Assembly: GCA_025965395.1 (NCBI GenBank)
Contig: JAOPXA010000235.1
Span: 1-9,462, forward strand
Direction of reading: 5' to 3'
DNA length: 9,462 nt
DNA from: Nocardioidaceae bacterium
GTDB taxonomy: Bacteria > Actinomycetota > Actinomycetes > Propionibacteriales > Nocardioidaceae
Shown here: piece after piece, positions 1 through 6,256 of the stretch
How positions within the stretch are numbered: position 1 is the stretch's first letter
Layout of the letters: every line of letters starts with the position of its first letter
Notes under the pieces: generated by a model
The model's database searches: none
What the model saw: only the letters and a program-made list of their open reading frames with translations
Told to the model about the DNA's origin: nothing
Program-made: the position numbers and the translations under genes

Positions 1-71
1 AACTCCTCACGGGTGTGCTCGACAGCCTTGGCCATCTTGCTGTCCGCCTCACGCAGCGTTTCTTCAATCAC
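1..71 (-). CDS. frr: Ribosome recycling factor, 5' end only (partial)
   Basis: Only the first 23 codons lie in the window and the gene runs off the left edge. The start is GTG at 71-69, and the peptide begins M-I-E-E-T-L-R-E-A-D-S-K-M-A-K-A-V, which matches the usual N-terminus of ribosome recycling factor (MIEETL.EAE.KM.KAVE). A strong Shine-Dalgarno GAGGAG (77-82) sits 5 nt upstream of the GTG and supports this start. RRF works with EF-G to split the post-termination ribosome so that its subunits can be reused. It follows pyrH by 51 nt, the standard bacterial pyrH-frr order, so co-transcription is likely. The identity rests on a short peptide plus strong context. Confidence 0.93.
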   Translation of the reverse strand, partial: MIEETLREADSKMAKAVEHTREE

Positions 72-122
72 GATTTCTCCTCAATCGTCCGTCGGGCCGG
101 TCCGTACCGGAGTGCTTGGCGT

Positions 123-890
123 TCACTGACCCGCGTGTACGAGCGTACCGATCTTCTCACCCTGGAGGACGCGAGCGATGTTTCCCTCGCCCTCCATACC
201 GAACACGATCATGGGCAGCTTGTTCTCCATGCAGAGCGCGAACGCGGCGGCGTCGACGACCTTGAGGCCGCGCTGGAGAGCGTCACTGAAGGTCAAGTCG
301 TCGTACTTGATAGCTGTGGGGTCGGTGGCCGGATCGGCCGAGTAGACGCCGTCGACGCCGCTCTTGCTCATCAAGACGACAGACGCCTTGATCTCAAGAG
401 CACGCTGAGCCGCGACGGTGTCCGTCGAGAAGTACGGCATGCCGGCACCCGCGCCGAAGATGACGACGCGGCCCTTCTCCAGGTGACGGATGGCGCGACG
501 AGGGATGTACGGCTCGGCAACCTGGCCCATGGTGATGGCCGATTGCACGCGCGTCTCCACGCCCTGCTTCTCGCAGAAGTCCTGCAGCGCAAGGCAGTTC
601 ATCACGGTGCCCAGCATGCCGATGTAGTCAGCGCGTGAGCGATCCATGCCCTGCTGGGACAGCTCGGCGCCACGGAAGAAGTTGCCTCCGCCGACGACAA
701 TCGCCACCTGGACGCCTTGGCGGGTGGCCGCAGCGATCTGGCGAGCGATGCCCTTGACGACGTCAGGATCGATGCCGATCTTGCCGCCACCGAATACTTC
801 GCCCGACAGCTTCAGGAGCACGCGACGCGGAGGCGTCGGCGGCAACGAATCGGAGGCCGGAACGTCGACTTCAGTGCTTACGTCGGTCAT
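123..890 (-). CDS. pyrH: UMP kinase (uridylate kinase)
   Basis: This 255-residue protein of the amino acid kinase fold phosphorylates UMP to UDP in cytosolic pyrimidine synthesis. Visible motifs are the phosphate-binding strand LLKLSGE (25-31, with K27), the glycine-rich [10 protein letters not shown] (65-74), the [17 protein letters not shown] segment (88-104) that helps bind [17 protein letters not shown] (145-158), and the [13 protein letters not shown] nucleotide loop (175-187). Residues 1-21 form a Pro/Ser/Asp-rich extension before the first strand, as often seen in actinobacterial PyrH. The ATG at 890 has GGAGG (900-904) 9 nt upstream, which supports this start. It lies 39 nt after tsf and 51 nt before frr, in the usual rpsB-tsf-pyrH-frr cluster. 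Bacterial UMP kinases are typically inhibited by UTP and activated by GTP; that is family knowledge and not visible here. Confidence 0.97.
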   Translation of the reverse strand: MTDVSTEVDVPASDSLPPTPPRRVLLKLSGEVFGGGKIGIDPDVVKGIARQIAAATRQGVQVAIVVGGGNFFRGAELSQQGMDRSRADYIGMLGTVMNCLALQDFCEKQGVETRVQSAITMGQVAEPYIPRRAIRHLEKGRVVIFGAGAGMPYFSTDTVAAQRALEIKASVVLMSKSGVDGVYSADPATDPTAIKYDDLTFSDALQRGLKVVDAAAFALCMENKLPMIVFGMEGEGNIARVLQGEKIGTLVHAGQ

Positions 891-899
891 ACGGTCCGG

Positions 900-904
900 C
901 CTCC
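900..904 (-). promoter_or_regulatory. Shine-Dalgarno site of pyrH
   Basis: GGAGG on the minus strand, 9 nt before the pyrH ATG. It lies in the 39-nt tsf-pyrH gap and supports the start that includes the Pro-rich N-terminal extension. Confidence 0.75.
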
Positions 905-929
905 AGATTCGGTGCTGCTCGAGTGTGTC

Positions 930-1745
930 TTAAGAGCCGATCTCGATGTGCGCGAAGCGCTTGAGCTTGACGCCCGCCGCTTCGAGGACAGCCTTGACGG
1001 TCTTCTTATTGTCCTGGACGGACGCCTGCTCCAGCAAGACGACGTCTTTGAAGAACCCATTGAGGCGCCCTTCGGTGATCTTGGCAATGGCCTGTTCGGG
1101 CTTGCCTTCTTCACGAGCGGTGGCCTCGGCGATCTCGCGCTCCTTGGCGACGACGTCAGCCGGAACCTCTTCGCGCGTGAGGTAGCGGGGACGCATCGCG
1201 GCAATCTGCATCGCTGCTCCGCGCGCCGCTTCAGCGTCATCGCCCTCGAACTCGACGATCACGCCGACAGCAGGCGGGAGGTCGCTGGCACGACGGTGCA
1301 TGTAGGTCGCGACCTGGCCGTCAAAGCTGGCGACGCGCCCGAGCTCGATCTTCTCGCCGATGACGGCAGCGAGGTCGCTGACGGCCTCGGTGACGGTCTT
1401 GCCGCTCGCGAGCTTGACCTGGGCGAACTCCTCGGCGTTGGCGGCCTTGGAGTCGTGAGCCGCGATCGCGAGCTCGTTGGCGAGCTGGATGAACTGCTCG
1501 TTCTTGGCAACGAAGTCGGTCTCAGAATTGAGCTCGACGATGGCGCTGCCCGAGTTGGCGACGAGGCCTGCGGATGCTTCGCGCTCGGCGCCGCGCTTCG
1601 CGGCCTTTGCCGAACCCGTGATGCGCAGGATCTCGATGGCCTTCTCGAAATCGCCGTCAGCCTCGGTGAGAGCCTTCTTGGCGTCCATCATGCCCGCGCC
1701 AGTTGCGTCGCGGAGCTTCTTCACTTCTTGGGCGGTTACCGCCAT
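930..1745 (-). CDS. tsf: Translation elongation factor Ts
   Basis: EF-Ts, 271 residues, the nucleotide exchange factor that releases GDP from EF-Tu in the cytosol. Both family signatures are present: [16 protein letters not shown] (11-26) in the N-terminal UBA-like domain (about 1-45), and [12 protein letters not shown] (71-82), which carries the TDFVAKN core that contacts EF-Tu. Two further dimerisation-type subdomains follow (about 60-140 and 145-265). The frame stays open 17 codons upstream. I chose the ATG at 1745 because the protein then begins [16 protein letters not shown] as in relatives, and because TAAGGA (1753-1758) lies 7 nt before it. The gene is 67 nt downstream of rpsB, and a stable hairpin in that gap may tune its expression relative to S2. 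Confidence 0.98.
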   Translation of the reverse strand: MAVTAQEVKKLRDATGAGMMDAKKALTEADGDFEKAIEILRITGSAKAAKRGAEREASAGLVANSGSAIVELNSETDFVAKNEQFIQLANELAIAAHDSKAANAEEFAQVKLASGKTVTEAVSDLAAVIGEKIELGRVASFDGQVATYMHRRASDLPPAVGVIVEFEGDDAEAARGAAMQIAAMRPRYLTREEVPADVVAKEREIAEATAREEGKPEQAIAKITEGRLNGFFKDVVLLEQASVQDNKKTVKAVLEAAGVKLKRFAHIEIGS

Positions 1746-1752
1746 GTCGATG

Positions 1753-1758
1753 TCCTTA
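1753..1758 (-). promoter_or_regulatory. Shine-Dalgarno site of tsf
   Basis: TAAGGA on the minus strand, 7 nt from the ATG at 1745. It decides this start over upstream in-frame codons, which would place the rpsB-tsf hairpin inside the coding region. Confidence 0.75.
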
Positions 1759-1773
1759 CGTGCGTGTGGGGGC

Positions 1774-1791
1774 CGCCCCTTTTCAGGGGCG
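1774..1791 (-). promoter_or_regulatory. Intergenic hairpin between rpsB and tsf (possible attenuator or processing site)
   Basis: On the minus strand CGCCCCT-GAAA-AGGGGCG forms a perfect 7-bp stem closed by a GNRA-type GAAA loop. Two more G-C pairs are possible beyond a single mismatch. It starts 22 nt after the rpsB stop and ends 15 nt before the tsf Shine-Dalgarno. No U-run follows, so it is not a canonical intrinsic terminator. Partial attenuation, mRNA protection or RNase processing are possible roles. E. coli is known to have reduced readthrough between rpsB and tsf, which makes attenuation plausible but unproven here. Confidence 0.55.
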
Positions 1792-1812
1792 ACCACCTCA
1801 CAGGGGTGTGAT

Positions 1813-2868
1813 TTACGCGTCTGCCGTCTTGGCCGCGGCCTTCTTGGCAGGTGCCTTGGGGGCGGGCTTTGCAGCTACGGGAGCTGCTTCGGCGACAACC
1901 TCGTCGGCGGGTGTCTCTTCGACAACAGGCTCTTCGACAACAGCTTCAGCGACAGGTGCCTCGGCAACTGGAGCTTCTTCAGCGACCGGCGCTTCGACAA
2001 CAGCTTCGGCGGCCGCAACAGCCTCTTCAACGACGGTCTCTTCGGAAGCGGGAGTAGCAACGGCCTCCGTGGCGACAGGAGCCTCGGCGGAGCCGGTGAG
2101 GATCTCCTTTTCCCAAGCCGCGAGAGGCTCTTCGGCACCAAGCTCAGTGCCCGGAGTCTCGTCGCCGGACTTCGCTCCGCCACGGGCGAGGAGGCCCTCG
2201 GCCACGGCGTCGGCGATGACGCGCGTCAAGAGGCCAACCGAACGAATGGCGTCGTCGTTGCCCGGGATCGGGAAGTCGACGTCGTCGGGGTCGCAGTTGG
2301 TGTCGAGGATCGCGACGATCGGGATGCCCAGCTTCTTGGCTTCGTCGACCGCGAGGTGCTCTTTCTTCGTGTCGACGATCCACACGGCAGCAGGCGTCTT
2401 GCCCATGTCGCGGATGCCGCCAAGAGTCTTCGTCAGTTTGTCGAACTCGCGACGCATCTGAAGGAGTTCTTTCTTCGTACGTCCCGAACCCGCGACGTCG
2501 TCGAAGTCGACTTCCTCAAGCTCGCGCATGCGCTGAAGACGCTGGTGCATGGTCTGGAAGTTGGTGAGCATGCCGCCGAGCCAACGCTGGTTGACGAAAG
2601 GCATACCGACGCGCTTGGCCTGCTCTTCGATGGGCTCCTGCGCCTGGCGCTTCGTGCCGATGAACAGCACGGTGCCGCCACGGGCGACAGTGGTCTTGAT
2701 GAACTCGTAGCCGTTGTCGATGTAGGACAGCGACTGCTGGAGATCGATGATGTAGATGCCGTTGCGCTCCGTGAAGATGAATCGCTTCATCTTCGGGTTC
2801 CAACGACGGGTCTGGTGACCAAAGTGAACGCCGCTTTCGAGCAGCTGGCGCATGGTGACAACGGCCAT
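1813..2868 (-). CDS. rpsB: 30S ribosomal protein S2 with long C-terminal extension
   Basis: S2 (351 residues) binds the 30S head-body junction with S1 or its equivalent and is needed for mRNA engagement. The core, about 1-230, is fully recognisable: [22 protein letters not shown] (6-27), the IYIIDLQQS signature (38-46), the [13 protein letters not shown] segment (65-77), [11 protein letters not shown] (93-103), and the [25 protein letters not shown] signature (183-207). The start is the ATG at 2868 because GAGGAGG (2876-2882) lies 7 nt upstream and relatives begin [10 protein letters not shown]. Residues from about 261 to 351 are unusual: a low-complexity Ala/Glu/Val/Pro tail, acidic to about residue 328 and then Lys/Ala/Pro-rich. 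S2 is usually about 240-300 residues, so this one is long. It is the first gene of the cluster, behind a roughly 200-nt leader. Confidence 0.98.
   Translation of the reverse strand: MAVVTMRQLLESGVHFGHQTRRWNPKMKRFIFTERNGIYIIDLQQSLSYIDNGYEFIKTTVARGGTVLFIGTKRQAQEPIEEQAKRVGMPFVNQRWLGGMLTNFQTMHQRLQRMRELEEVDFDDVAGSGRTKKELLQMRREFDKLTKTLGGIRDMGKTPAAVWIVDTKKEHLAVDEAKKLGIPIVAILDTNCDPDDVDFPIPGNDDAIRSVGLLTRVIADAVAEGLLARGGAKSGDETPGTELGAEEPLAAWEKEILTGSAEAPVATEAVATPASEETVVEEAVAAAEAVVEAPVAEEAPVAEAPVAEAVVEEPVVEETPADEVVAEAAPVAAKPAPKAPAKKAAAKTADA
1816..2088 (-). repeat. Low-complexity repeat tract encoding the S2 tail
   Basis: These codons encode residues 261-351 of S2, dominated by Ala, Glu, Val and Pro with short recurring units such as VAEAP and VVEE. 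The DNA shows in-frame duplication: positions 1916-1930 and 1931-1945 match at 13 of 15 bases (plus-strand unit TCTTCGACAACAG + 2), and a similar unit recurs near 1991-2007. The unit is a multiple of three, so slippage would keep the frame. The last 18 or so residues switch to Lys/Ala. Confidence 0.75.
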
Positions 2869-2875
2869 AGCCGTT

Positions 2876-2882
2876 CCTCCTC
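2876..2882 (-). promoter_or_regulatory. Shine-Dalgarno site of rpsB
   Basis: GAGGAGG on the minus strand, 7 nt from the ATG at 2868. This strong site rules out the in-frame upstream start at 2919. Confidence 0.85.
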
Positions 2883-2885
2883 GTG

Positions 2886-2901
2886 GGCGCGCGAACGCGC
2901 C
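2886..2901 (-). promoter_or_regulatory. Hairpin abutting the rpsB ribosome binding site
   Basis: The minus strand reads GGCGCG-TTCG-CGCGCC, a perfect 6-bp all-GC stem with a four-base loop, ending 3 nt before the GAGGAGG. Its position suggests an effect on ribosome access or a protein-binding site. Autogenous control by S2 is known in other bacteria but is only inference here. Confidence 0.5.
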
Positions 2902-2945
2902 GCTTCCTAGTTGACGCACCGACGGATGTCGATGCCCTGGCTCCC

Positions 2946-2975
2946 GTGGGCCACCGTTCGTGGCGCAAGGCCCAC
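2946..2975 (-). promoter_or_regulatory. Inverted repeat in rpsB leader with two competing pairings
   Basis: GTGGGCC (2946-2952) pairs perfectly with GGCCCAC (2969-2975) around a 16-nt loop. Within it GCCAC (2950-2954) can instead pair with GTGGC (2960-2964). The two helices share bases 2950-2952, so they cannot both form completely. This is a switch-like arrangement, but no function can be assigned. Confidence 0.4.
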
Positions 2976-3032
2976 CTCAAGAACTGCATGAGGACTAGGA
3001 ACCTGCTCGTATTCGACTCTCGTGTCATACGA

Positions 3033-3046
3033 CGCGCGGGCGCGCG
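3033..3046 (-). promoter_or_regulatory. GC-rich hairpin in rpsB leader
   Basis: CGCGC (3033-3037) pairs with GCGCG (3042-3046) around a 4-nt loop, in the 5' half of the presumed rpsB leader. It may be nothing more than GC-rich sequence, but it adds to the structure of this leader. Confidence 0.3.
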
Positions 3047-3050
3047 AATT

Positions 3051-3068
3051 TCACCAAGGTTTTGGTGA
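3051..3068 (-). promoter_or_regulatory. Perfect inverted repeat at the presumed rpsB transcript start
   Basis: TCACCAA (3051-3057) and TTGGTGA (3062-3068) form a perfect 7-bp dyad with a 4-nt spacer. It begins about 7 nt downstream of the candidate -10 box, so it would be either an operator at the start site or a 5'-terminal hairpin of the rpsB mRNA. Confidence 0.5.
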
Positions 3069-3075
3069 TGGGTTG

Positions 3076-3106
3076 AGTCTACGCCTTCCTTGGCTGCGAG
3101 TGCCAA
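3076..3106 (-). promoter_or_regulatory. Candidate rpsB promoter
   Basis: On the minus strand there is a -35-like TTGGCA (3101-3106) and a -10 TAGACT (3076-3081), 19 nt apart. TAGACT fits the actinobacterial TAnnnT -10 well. The spacer is slightly long for a primary sigma factor. Transcription would begin near 3069, giving a leader of about 200 nt before the rpsB ATG. Confidence 0.5.
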
Positions 3107-3115
3107 TCGTCCACA
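3107..3115 (+). promoter_or_regulatory. DnaA-box-like 9-mer (variant)
   Basis: TCGTCCACA differs at one base from the actinobacterial DnaA-box consensus TTGTCCACA. It directly abuts the candidate rpsB -35 hexamer and has the same orientation as the perfect copy that starts 28 bp away. Confidence 0.35.
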
Positions 3116-3134
3116 GGGGCTGCCCGCACGCACG

Positions 3135-3143
3135 TTGTCCACA
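3135..3143 (+). promoter_or_regulatory. DnaA-box-like 9-mer (consensus match)
   Basis: TTGTCCACA is an exact match to the DnaA-box consensus known from Streptomyces and Mycobacterium. It lies within GTTGTCCACAAC, which has 5-bp inverted arms, so a dimeric repressor operator is an alternative reading. It sits upstream of the rpsB promoter and close to the start of the divergent M23 gene. Confidence 0.45.
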
Positions 3144-3195
3144 ACCGTACGATTCGACACTTCCCGAGGTGGGCCCGCTGCCAGACGCTGGTGGG

Positions 3196-4125
3196 ATGAC
3201 TCCCGTGCGTTGCGCCCTCCTCTCGGTTGCCCTCGTTGCTGCCATCGCCGTTGGCTCTGCCGCATCCCCCAGCACGGCCGCTGTGCGCTGGCAGTGGCCC
3301 ACGGTCGGAGATCATCGCGTTGATCGCGGGTTCGCCCCTCCCCTCGATGCCTACGGCGCAGGGCACCGCGGCGTCGACCTGCGTGCCATGACCGGTTCGG
3401 CCGTGTCGTTGGTCGCTGCCGGGACGGTGTCCTACGTCGGATCCATTGATGGTGTTGCGATGATCACGATCGATCATGGCGACGAGCGCTCGACTTACCA
3501 GCCGGTGCTTGCGACCGTTTCTCGCGGCGAACGAGTCGAGTCCGGTGAGGTGATTGGTCGGTTGCTGCGCACGGGCAGCCATTGCTCGCCCCATGCGTGC
3601 TTGCACTTGGGGCGCAAGAGGGGCGAGACCTACCTCGACCCGCTCGCCCTGCTCCAGCTTCCCGCCCGGGCACGGCTGATTGACCCGTTTGGCGCCCTCC
3701 CTCGGGCGGCTTCCTCAAGCATGGTCAACGGCATTCTCCTGCGCCCCACCAGCGGCGAGGTCTCATCGCCGTTCGGGATGCGCCGTCATCCCCTCACCGG
3801 CGAGGTCAAGCTCCATGACGGCACGGACTTCGCCACGGCCTGTGGCACACCCGTTCAGGCGGCGGCCGCGGGTCGGGTGGTCCGAACCTACGAGGACAAG
3901 GACTACGGCAAGCGTGTGTTCATCGACCACGGGATCTGGCAAGGTCGTCGCATCGTCACGATCTACAACCACCTGAGCAGTGACAACGTGCGCGTCGGTC
4001 AGCGCGTCAACACTGGCCAGCTCATTGCGCGGGTCGGCACGACGGGCCTCTCGACGGGCTGTCATCTGCACTTCATGGTCGAGCGCAATGGCACAGCCGT
4101 CGACCCCGCCCCCCTCGTGCGCTGA
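3196..4125 (+). CDS. Secreted protein with tandem M23/LytM peptidase domains (first one catalytically degenerate)
   Basis: A 309-residue protein with an N-terminal Sec-type signal (R5, hydrophobic 7-20, Ala-rich cleavage region about 22-29), so it should act on the cell wall outside the membrane. Two M23/LytM domains follow. Domain 1 (about 45-150) keeps the zinc-ligand pattern HRGVD (H57, D61) and H137. However, it has CLH in place of the usual HxH and YQPV (101-104) where active enzymes have YxHL, so both catalytic His are missing. Domain 2 (about 187-307) is intact: HDGTD (H207, D211), NHL (H259) and HLH (H290, H292). Active M23 enzymes are zinc endopeptidases that cut peptidoglycan peptide bridges. 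The frame is open 58 codons further up, but the ATG at 3196 gives the signal peptide. Its Shine-Dalgarno is weak (GGTGGG). An M23 gene divergent from rpsB, as in M. tuberculosis, supports an ancestral position. Confidence 0.88.
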   Translation: MTPVRCALLSVALVAAIAVGSAASPSTAAVRWQWPTVGDHRVDRGFAPPLDAYGAGHRGVDLRAMTGSAVSLVAAGTVSYVGSIDGVAMITIDHGDERSTYQPVLATVSRGERVESGEVIGRLLRTGSHCSPHACLHLGRKRGETYLDPLALLQLPARARLIDPFGALPRAASSSMVNGILLRPTSGEVSSPFGMRRHPLTGEVKLHDGTDFATACGTPVQAAAAGRVVRTYEDKDYGKRVFIDHGIWQGRRIVTIYNHLSSDNVRVGQRVNTGQLIARVGTTGLSTGCHLHFMVERNGTAVDPAPLVR

Positions 4126-4142
4126 GGAAAAAGATCTTGGGG
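4126..4142. other. Convergent 17-nt gap without a clear terminator
   Basis: The M23 stop and the xerC stop are 17 nt apart. The gap holds only the short palindrome AAGATCTT flanked by an A/T run. No GC-rich stem with a U-tract is seen for either strand. Confidence 0.5.
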
Positions 4143-5075
4143 CTAGGCGCGAGGGTGGGCGAGCTTGTAAGCGCTGCGCAACCGTTCGGTGCTGATGTGC
4201 GTGTAGATCTGCGTGGTAGCCATCGAGGCGTGACCCAAGAGCTCCTGGACACTGCGCAGGTCGGCGCCACCCTCGAGCAGGTGGGTAGCGGCCGTGTGGC
4301 GCAACCCATGCGGGCCCATGTCTGGTGTGCCCTCGACGGCAGCGATCCGCTCGTGCACAACCCGCCGCACCGCGCGCTGGTCTAGCCGGCCCCCACGCGC
4401 TCCGAGGAAGAGCGCGGGCGGTGAGGTCTCTCGGGCGATCTCGCGACGCTCATGGCGCATCCACGAGCTCAACGCTTTGGCAGCCGGGTGCCCGAAAGGC
4501 ACCATGCGTTCCTTGCGGCCCTTGCCGAAGACGCGCACGACATTGCGTTCGAAATCAACGTCATCGACGTCGAGTCCAGAGAGCTCACCCACGCGGATTC
4601 CCGTGGCGTAAAGCAGTTCGAGGATCGCCACGTCACGTGCAGCCAGAAGGCTTCCGTCATCGAGTGACGCGGTGGCCGCGTCGAGGACGGCCCGGATCTC
4701 CTCGAGCCGAAGCACGGGCGGAAGCTCGCGCTGCGTCTTGGGACTGACGAGCAGCGCACCGGCATCGTGGGCGCAGCGATGCGTGCGCACCATCCAAGCG
4801 GTGAAGATGCGAGCCGATGTGGCTCGTCGTGCAAGCGTCGTTCGCGCCTTGCCGCGCGTCTGGAGGTTGGCCAAGTAGCTGCGCAGGGCCCGGATGTGCA
4901 GGTCCGCAGGATCGAGGATGCCGAGCCGCTGGACATGTTCGGCGAGCTGCGACACATCGGTGACGTAGGCACGAACCGTATGCTCCGAAAGATCACGCTC
5001 GGCGGCCAAGTGCACCGCGTAGGCGTCGAGCGCTCGCGCCCACGGCTCGCTGAGACCCTCGGATGTTTCGCTCAC
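4143..5075 (-). CDS. xerC: Tyrosine recombinase XerC
   Basis: A 310-residue site-specific recombinase that, with XerD, resolves chromosome dimers at dif. The N-terminal SAM-like core-binding domain (about 12-98) contains RDLSEHTVRAYVTDV. The catalytic domain (about 118-305) holds the full set of active-site residues: R161 in ATGIRVGEL, K185 in GKGRKER, H256 and R259 in HGLRH, H282 in LGHAS, and the nucleophile Y291 in IYTH. The start is GTG at 5075-5073 and overlaps the dprA stop by 4 nt (GTGA), implying translational coupling. The ribosome site is weak (ACGGG). XerC rather than a phage integrase is indicated by length, the compact N-terminus and the conserved dprA-xerC context. XerD would be encoded elsewhere. 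Confidence 0.94.
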   Translation of the reverse strand: MSETSEGLSEPWARALDAYAVHLAAERDLSEHTVRAYVTDVSQLAEHVQRLGILDPADLHIRALRSYLANLQTRGKARTTLARRATSARIFTAWMVRTHRCAHDAGALLVSPKTQRELPPVLRLEEIRAVLDAATASLDDGSLLAARDVAILELLYATGIRVGELSGLDVDDVDFERNVVRVFGKGRKERMVPFGHPAAKALSSWMRHERREIARETSPPALFLGARGGRLDQRAVRRVVHERIAAVEGTPDMGPHGLRHTAATHLLEGGADLRSVQELLGHASMATTQIYTHISTERLRSAYKLAHPRA

Positions 5076-6256
5076 CCCGTAACTGTGGGCCGATCACCGC
5101 CTGCCAACAAGTCGGCGCGCCGCACGAGCAACCAGCCGCTGGGCGAACTGGTGACAAACCCAGCATTCTGGAGCTCTTGAAGGGATCTCGTCACCGCAGC
5201 AATGGGCGCTCGTAGCTCGTCTGCCAGGGCTTCAGCACGCCTCGGAGACGTCCAGTCGACAGCGTCGAGGGTGCGCTGTTGCGCAGGCGAGAGCCGGTCG
5301 TAGGCGGTGGGCGGGACCAGCTGACCGGACGCCGCGAACGTGCCGAGCACGCCGACTGATTCGGCCACTTCAGCCCCGCTGGTGACGATGATCGCCTTGC
5401 CATCGCGAATGGCTTGGTGCACCCCCACGGATGCCTGGCTGGTCACCGGCCCTGGCACAGCCATCGTGACCCGCCCTAGCTGATCGGCCCAGTTGAGCGT
5501 GTTGAGGGATCCGCTTCGTCGTGCCGCCTCGACGACCACCGTGCCCTGACTCAACGCGGCGATCAATCGGTTGCGCGACAAGAATCTGTTCTTGGAAGGG
5601 GTCTGGCCGGGACCCTGCTCACTGATGATCAGCCCCTCAGCGAAGACTCGCTCGAGAAGTGCAGCGTGGGACTTCGGATAGTCCACATCGGCGCCTCCGG
5701 CAAGCACAGCAACTGTCGGCTTGCCGAGGGCAAGGGCGCCGCGATGTGCGCAAGCATCGATGCCGAACGCTCCCCCGCTCACGACCGTGATGCCCATGTC
5801 AGCCACGTCCGCGGCGAGCTCGCTCGTCACCTCACAGCCATACGTGGTGGCATCGCGCGCTCCCACGATGGATACCGCAGACTCGACGATGCGGCTCAGC
5901 CGCCCGGCGCCGCGGACCCACAGACCCAACGGCGTGCCGGTCGCTCCGCTGATGGGATCCACGTGATCGAGATCGTTCAGTCGTTCGGGCCATGCCGCCT
6001 CGCCCGGACAGATCCACCGCATCGAGGCGGCGTCGGCGCGACGCATCGCGACGACGGCAGCCTCAGAGACGCGGTCGATCCGCTCGAGCCACACGGCCGG
6101 CCACGCTTTGACCCCTGCCGGAGTTTGCCTGCTGGCGATAGCCGACAACAAGTCGACAGGATCGAGCACACTGAGGGCCGCGCACATCCGCGGGTCTCCT
6201 GGCTCGGAGAGCAGGCTCAGCTCGAGGCGCGCGCGACGAACACTGGGCGGCCTCAT
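5072..6256 (-). CDS. dprA: DNA-processing protein DprA
   Basis: A 394-residue DprA/Smf protein. In naturally transformable bacteria DprA binds incoming single-stranded DNA and loads RecA. The central Rossmann-like domain shows VSIVGARDATTYG (128-140), SGGAFGIDACAH (160-171), LAGGADVDYP (185-194) and the RNRLIAALSQGTVVVEA block (228-244), followed by RSGSLNT. Residues 1-80 form the usual divergent N-terminal region, and about 318-380 match the C-terminal winged-helix domain. The ATG at 6256 overlaps the yifB stop by 4 nt (ATGA), and its stop overlaps the xerC start, so the gene is embedded in a coupled series. No strong Shine-Dalgarno precedes it, consistent with coupling. Whether this organism is competent cannot be told from this window, since DprA is also kept by many bacteria not known to transform. 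Confidence 0.95.
   Translation of the reverse strand: MRPPSVRRARLELSLLSEPGDPRMCAALSVLDPVDLLSAIASRQTPAGVKAWPAVWLERIDRVSEAAVVAMRRADAASMRWICPGEAAWPERLNDLDHVDPISGATGTPLGLWVRGAGRLSRIVESAVSIVGARDATTYGCEVTSELAADVADMGITVVSGGAFGIDACAHRGALALGKPTVAVLAGGADVDYPKSHAALLERVFAEGLIISEQGPGQTPSKNRFLSRNRLIAALSQGTVVVEAARRSGSLNTLNWADQLGRVTMAVPGPVTSQASVGVHQAIRDGKAIIVTSGAEVAESVGVLGTFAASGQLVPPTAYDRLSPAQQRTLDAVDWTSPRRAEALADELRAPIAAVTRSLQELQNAGFVTSSPSGWLLVRRADLLAGGDRPTVTG

Larger units (their letters stand above)
2869..3195. other. Divergent intergenic region between rpsB and the M23 gene (327 nt)
   Basis: No credible coding sequence lies here. On the minus strand it holds a candidate rpsB promoter (3076-3106), a roughly 200-nt leader with four inverted repeats, and the rpsB Shine-Dalgarno. 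The part next to the M23 gene holds two DnaA-box-like 9-mers. For the M23 gene I see only a possible -10 (TACGAT, 3148-3153) without a matching -35, so its promoter remains unassigned. Confidence 0.7.

Noticed and set aside
1794..1808. CACC/GGTG inverted repeat just after the rpsB stop
   Set aside because: Only four base pairs with an odd loop; far weaker than the adjacent 7-bp GAAA hairpin and likely incidental.
717..2910. Long plus-strand open frames opposite tsf and rpsB (up to 477 codons)
   Set aside because: They lie antisense to well-identified conserved genes, have no recognisable domains, and are explained by the GC-rich codon pattern, which keeps antisense frames open.
3022..3195. 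N-terminal extension of the M23 protein by 58 residues
   Set aside because: It would bury the signal peptide inside the protein and place the rpsB promoter and DnaA-like sites within coding sequence; the ATG at 3196 fits a secreted protein.
2516..3265. A minus-strand frame through the rpsB leader into rpsB
   Set aside because: It overlaps rpsB in another frame, is rich in Arg/Ala/Gly as expected of a shadow frame, and has no supporting ribosome site; the leader is better explained as non-coding.
4126..4142. AAGATCTT palindrome with adjacent A/T run as a bidirectional terminator
   Set aside because: The stem is too short and AT-rich to be stable, and no GC-rich arms flank it.
4143..5075. Tyrosine recombinase as a sign of an integrated mobile element
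   Set aside because: It sits in conserved order with dprA and overlaps it by 4 nt. No att-like repeats, phage genes or compositional shift are seen, so it is the housekeeping XerC.
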